DNA from: Planctomycetota bacterium
GTDB lineage: Bacteria; Planctomycetota; UBA1135; UBA2386
DNA length: 10,285 bases
Direction: 5' to 3'
Assembly: GCA_020425915.1 (NCBI GenBank)
Contig: JAGQQZ010000640.1
Coordinates: 1 to 10,285, forward strand
Shown piece by piece: positions 7,318 through 10,285 of this stretch. A program made the position numbers and the translations under genes. The notes beneath the pieces are model-generated. The model worked only from the letters and a program-made list of their open reading frames with translations. It was not told the DNA's origin and ran no database searches. Position 1 is the stretch's first letter, and every line of letters starts with the position of its first letter.

Positions 7318-8442
7318 TCAGTGCTTGTCGACGATCGTGAACTTCGCGGCGTCGCTGAGCGTCAGGCCGAGCGGGTTGAGCCCGACCTGCAACGCGGCGG
7401 CCTGTTCGTAGATCACCGCGCCGACGAGTAGCGGGTCGTCGGGCACGAGGAAGGTCCACGAGGCGAAGCCGGTCTGATTCGACAACGCGAACGTGATCTC
7501 CGGCCCCGTCAGCAGGGAGCAACCCGTCGCGCCGATCAACGTGAGGTCGATCGGCAGAGGGCCGCCGCCGAACGACGTGTCGCTCGTGCCGAGCAGGCCG
7601 AACAGCGCGGCGCCGATCGGTGCGTGGTAGACCTTCACGGTGTACGGATGGTCGAGCGACGCCGCCTGGCCGCGGATCTGCTCGACGTGCATCGGTTCGG
7701 GCGCGGTTCCCTGACAGCTCGTTCCATAGTTCGAGAACTCGATGACCGCGGGCGTCATGAACGGAACCAGCGCATCGAACCAGACCTGCGCCATGAGTTG
7801 CTCGCCGGTGTCGTTCGGATGCAGGCCGTCGAACAACAGGGACGTGCTGAACCCCGTGTTCTGGTCGACGGTCACGACGCGGGACTGCACGGTGTCCTTG
7901 CCCGTGACCATCGCCGGGATCGCCGCGTTCAGCGCGGTGACGTCGCGCCACGGCTGGGCCGGCGGGACGTACATCGGGATGATCTGCGCGATCAACACCG
8001 TGATGTCGGGGTTGACGCCGCGCAGGATGTCCACCAGCGTCGCGAGTTCGTCGATCGAGCTCGACACCGACTGGTTGGCGATCAGGTCGTTCGTGCCGAG
8101 GTGGATCAGTGCGATGTCCGGCTGCGTCTCCTGCGCCCACTCCTCGAGCTGGAACGCGATGTGCTCGATGCGCCAGCCCGAGTAGCTCTCGTGGTCCTGG
8201 TCGAAGCCGGGAAAGAGCGGGGATCCGCCGAACACGCCGTAGTTGTGGCCGACGAAGTCGAACGCGTAGCCGCCCGTCGTCAGGTGTTGGTCGAGGTAGT
8301 AGCGGTAGGAGGCGTAGCCCGTGCGCGACTCGGTGATCGAGTCCCCGAGGATGCAGATCTTCACCGTGGTCTGCGCGGACAGAACCGCAGCCGTGGCGAG
8401 GATCGTGAAGACGTGGACCCAGATTGACCCTGGTCTCTTCAT
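7318..8442 (-). CDS. Secreted SGNH/GDSL esterase, CE3/XynE-like, with planctomycete-type C-terminal domain
   Basis: A 374-residue secreted hydrolase, probably a carbohydrate O-acetyl esterase. The ATG at 8442 was chosen because it begins a signal peptide (MKRPGSIWVHVFTILATAAV, cleavage after LSA or at AQ, residue 23/24). The open frame continues about 60 codons upstream into low-complexity Pro/Arg sequence that is not coding-like. The catalytic domain spans about 26-232: block I ILGDSITES with nucleophile S35, then YRYYLDQHL, FDFVGHNYG and DQDHESYSGWRIEHIA, characteristic of the XynE-like/CE3 branch; block III HLGTNDL with N118; block V DGLHPND with D205 and H208 completing the triad. Residues about 240-374 form a beta-rich domain with C243 and C308 and a GATGCSLL segment, resembling the C-terminal tails of many exported planctomycete proteins. 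The substrate is unproven. It lies 34 bases upstream of the Rieske gene on the same strand, an odd functional pairing. Confidence 0.9.
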   Translation of the reverse strand: MKRPGSIWVHVFTILATAAVLSAQTTVKICILGDSITESRTGYASYRYYLDQHLTTGGYAFDFVGHNYGVFGGSPLFPGFDQDHESYSGWRIEHIAFQLEEWAQETQPDIALIHLGTNDLIANQSVSSSIDELATLVDILRGVNPDITVLIAQIIPMYVPPAQPWRDVTALNAAIPAMVTGKDTVQSRVVTVDQNTGFSTSLLFDGLHPNDTGEQLMAQVWFDALVPFMTPAVIEFSNYGTSCQGTAPEPMHVEQIRGQAASLDHPYTVKVYHAPIGAALFGLLGTSDTSFGGGPLPIDLTLIGATGCSLLTGPEITFALSNQTGFASWTFLVPDDPLLVGAVIYEQAAALQVGLNPLGLTLSDAAKFTIVDKH

Positions 8443-8635
8443 GCAGTGTGGTGTCGAGACGGTGTCCGGAGAGAGAGTGAGCGGCGGGGCGAGCGACCGG
8501 GGAGTATACCCGAGGTGCGTTTCGGGAGGCCACGGCTGCGCGCGCCCGATCGGGCCGACGCGCCATGGCGCCGGTGGCATCGGGCCGCAGGGATGCGCTC
8601 GTCCGCAAGGGCGGCGGGCCCGCGGCACCGTCGGG
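8443..8635. other. Intergenic gap with adjacent 12-base palindromes
   Basis: This 193-base gap separates the radical SAM stop from the esterase start. It holds two perfect 12-base palindromes, GCCCGATCGGGC (8544-8555) and GCGCCATGGCGC (8560-8571), 4 bases apart, plus GCGGGCCCGC (8614-8623) close to the radical SAM stop. The last could contribute to a terminator hairpin, but no T-run follows. The first two could be an operator or simply GC-rich chance. No RNA gene or small coding frame was recognised. Confidence 0.4.
8503..8508 (-). promoter_or_regulatory. Possible -10 element for the esterase/Rieske/cytochrome b-c transcript
   Basis: On the minus strand the hexamer TATACT lies about 60 bases upstream of the esterase ATG, in an otherwise very GC-rich gap. 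It is one mismatch from the sigma70 consensus. No convincing -35 hexamer is found 16-19 bases further upstream, so this is a weak call based on one motif and its position. Confidence 0.3.
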
Positions 8636-10195
8636 TCACATCATCTGTCGCCGCGACACTCCGCTCTTGGCGCGAGGCACGGCGTAGTCCCGCAGTTCGG
8701 CGTCGGGTTTGGTGTCGAGCTTCCGCCACTCGTGTTCGAACGCGTAGTTCTCGTGTTCGGGCGCCTTCTCGCGTCCCCAGATCATCAACCAGAAGCGCAG
8801 CGTGTAGACGACGTTCCAGAAGATCTCGTGGTTCTTGACCATGAACTTCAAGCGCCGCCACATGTACGGCGGGTTCTTGAAGTAGGCCTCGGCGTAGAAC
8901 TTCTTGAAGAAGCGTTTGATCGTGTCCCAGCCGAGCGTCGGGTGGTCGTAGATCTCCTCGGCCTTGTTGTAGACCGTGTACTGGTCCCAATCGAACGTCT
9001 TGACCCGGCCTTCCTTGCGCAGCTGGCGGAACATCGGCGTGCCCGGGTAGGGCGTGCACATCCCGCACTTCATCGTGTCGAGTCGCACCTTCTTGGCGTA
9101 GTCGATCGTGTCCTGCATCGACGCCTCGGTGTCGCCGGTCAGGCCGACCATGAAGAAGCCGTTGGGCTCGAGGCCGGCGCGACGCGCCATCTCGACCGCT
9201 TCGACGCCCTTGTCGAGCGTCGCGCGGCCACCCTTGCCGAACGCCTTGAGCACGTCCTCGTTGCCGCTCTCGAAGCCGAAGTAGACCCGGTAGCAGCCGG
9301 CTCGCTTCATCAGCGCGAACAGCTCCGGGTTCGCGCTGTCGACGCGGATGCCGTTGGTGCACGTCCAGGCGACGTTCGTGCCCTTGCGAATGATCGCCTC
9401 GCAGACCAGCGCGGCCCACTCGTTGTCGCTCGTGAAGATGTCGTCGACGAGCACCGCCTCGCGGACACCGAGGCTCTGCAGCTTCGCGATCTCCTCGGCG
9501 CAGCGTTCGGGCGACTTCTTGCGGTAGCCGAGGCCCATCGTGTTCTTCGAACCGCAGAAGTCGCACTGGAAGACGCACCCGCGCGAGAACTCGATCGTGC
9601 TGACCGGGCTGTGCCGCGCGATGATTCGCGTCATCTTCTCGTTGCAGTCCGGCGGGTAGTCCTCCCACGCCGGCATCGGCAGATCGTCGAGGTTCTCGAG
9701 CAGACCTCCCGGCATGTTGACCCGGATGTCGTCGCCGTCTCGCCAGTAGAGGCCCGGGATCGATGCGAGGTCCTTGCCGTCGAGTACGTCGGCCATCGCG
9801 AAGTCCGCCTCACCGGTCGCGACCGCGTCGAGTCGCGCGGTCTCGCGCATCGTCTCGAACGGCAGCGCCGACGGGTGCGCGCCACCGCCGATCGTGAAGA
9901 TGTCCTTCGACACGTCCTTCACGACGTACGAGATGTCACGCAGCTGGTTCGCGAGCGGTGTCGTCGCAGTGATGCCGACCGCGTCAGGCTTCTCGCGCTC
10001 GACCAGCTCGCGGATCATCTGCGGGTCGTACTGGCGGTACGAGAGGTCGAGGATCTTGATCTCGTGACCGCGCGCCTTGAGCGCGCCGCCGATCGCCGAG
10101 AGGCTGAGGATCGGGTAGACCGGGAATGCGATGCCGCCCTCGTTCGAACCGTAGGTTCGGAAGTAGGACGGGTTGATCAGGATGGCCTTTCCCAT
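8636..10195 (-). CDS. B12-binding-domain radical SAM protein, substrate unknown
   Basis: A 519-residue radical SAM enzyme of the class with an N-terminal cobalamin-binding-type domain. Residues 1-150 form the Rossmann-like domain: AILINPSY at the start, YPILSLSAIGGALKARGHEIKILDLS (27-52), PDAVGITATTP (70-80) and the loop GGGAHPSALPFE (103-114). The usual DxHxxG base-off histidine motif is absent, as in many members of this class. The radical SAM core begins with SRGCVFQCDFCGS, whose C207, C211 and C214 bind the 4Fe-4S cluster, and continues with VLVDDIFTS (248-256), the GFESGNEDVLKAF strand (307-319), FFMVGLTGDTEASM (347-360) and TPYPGTPMF (381-389). The C-terminal 100 residues are rich in aromatic and basic residues, with a short hydrophobic stretch (about 458-474) that could touch the membrane. 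Relatives methylate or rearrange lipids, bacteriochlorophylls or antibiotics; nothing here points to one. No Shine-Dalgarno is evident before the ATG. Class is firm, reaction unknown. Confidence 0.9.
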   Translation of the reverse strand: MGKAILINPSYFRTYGSNEGGIAFPVYPILSLSAIGGALKARGHEIKILDLSYRQYDPQMIRELVEREKPDAVGITATTPLANQLRDISYVVKDVSKDIFTIGGGAHPSALPFETMRETARLDAVATGEADFAMADVLDGKDLASIPGLYWRDGDDIRVNMPGGLLENLDDLPMPAWEDYPPDCNEKMTRIIARHSPVSTIEFSRGCVFQCDFCGSKNTMGLGYRKKSPERCAEEIAKLQSLGVREAVLVDDIFTSDNEWAALVCEAIIRKGTNVAWTCTNGIRVDSANPELFALMKRAGCYRVYFGFESGNEDVLKAFGKGGRATLDKGVEAVEMARRAGLEPNGFFMVGLTGDTEASMQDTIDYAKKVRLDTMKCGMCTPYPGTPMFRQLRKEGRVKTFDWDQYTVYNKAEEIYDHPTLGWDTIKRFFKKFYAEAYFKNPPYMWRRLKFMVKNHEIFWNVVYTLRFWLMIWGREKAPEHENYAFEHEWRKLDTKPDAELRDYAVPRAKSGVSRRQMM

Positions 10196-10285
10196 CAGGT
10201 CGGTATCGGCCGCAAGTGGCGAGGAGTGTGACCAGCGTTCGGGCTGGCGGGGGTATGGCGGCGGGGAGACTACACGAAACTCCGG
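10196..10285. other. Upstream region of the radical SAM gene
   Basis: These 90 bases at the window edge lie upstream of the radical SAM start. They presumably contain its promoter, but I see no convincing -10/-35 pair and no coding frame that continues convincingly past the window edge. Confidence 0.3.

Noticed and set aside
8577..8623. Rho-independent terminator after the radical SAM gene
   Set aside because: Short GC stems exist, but no stable long hairpin followed by a T-run on the minus strand was found.
8443..8628. Upstream extension of the esterase by about 60 codons
   Set aside because: The extension is Pro/Arg-rich, precedes a clear signal peptide at the 8442 ATG and would cover the possible promoter.
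8321..10231. A 636-codon plus-strand open frame covering the whole radical SAM gene
   Set aside because: It lies opposite a gene with unmistakable radical SAM motifs. Its product is Val/Asp/Arg/Leu/His-rich low-complexity sequence without recognisable domains, the usual antisense shadow in GC-rich DNA.
1..10285. CRISPR array, tRNA/rRNA genes, insertion sequence or phage genes
   Set aside because: No regularly spaced repeats, cloverleaf-like sequences, transposase motifs or terminal inverted repeats were seen on either strand.

Overview
The window is GC-rich bacterial DNA, densely packed with genes, with two blocks facing each other. Two features suggest Planctomycetota: a secreted SGNH hydrolase with a C-terminal beta-rich tail of the kind seen on many exported planctomycete proteins, and an exported YdjY-domain protein next to an exported HEAT-like protein. 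The assignment is an inference from protein style. No marker gene (rRNA, ribosomal protein) is present.

Plus strand, 1 to 5475: four genes form a tightly coupled chain. They are the 3' part of an ADP/ATP-dependent NAD(P)H-hydrate dehydratase (metabolite repair), an 885-residue exported helical-repeat (HEAT/TPR-like) protein, a 281-residue exported YdjY-domain protein, and a polytopic GT-C-fold glycosyltransferase (GT87/DUF2029-like). Each junction is a 4-base ATGA or GTGA stop/start overlap, so the chain is very probably one operon with translational coupling. The last three products act in or across the membrane, but I can infer no shared pathway.

Minus strand, 10195 down to 5406: a B12-binding-type radical SAM enzyme, a gap of about 190 bases, then a closely packed set of SGNH esterase (CE3/XynE-like), Rieske iron-sulfur protein, and a cytochrome b carrying a C-terminal cytochrome c domain. 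The last two make a compact two-gene quinol:cytochrome c oxidoreductase with no separate cytochrome c1 gene here. Its cytochrome b has b6-type histidine spacing. Its Rieske cluster lacks the Ser and Tyr known to raise the redox potential, which fits a menaquinol-oxidising complex (inference).

The two blocks converge and overlap tail-to-tail by 70 bases (5406-5475), leaving no room for a conventional terminator. I found no RNA genes, mobile elements, CRISPR arrays or long repeats. The window looks like ordinary chromosomal backbone. The points most worth a second look are the cytochrome bc architecture, the Rieske cluster substitutions, the convergent overlap, and the unassigned helical-repeat and radical SAM proteins.
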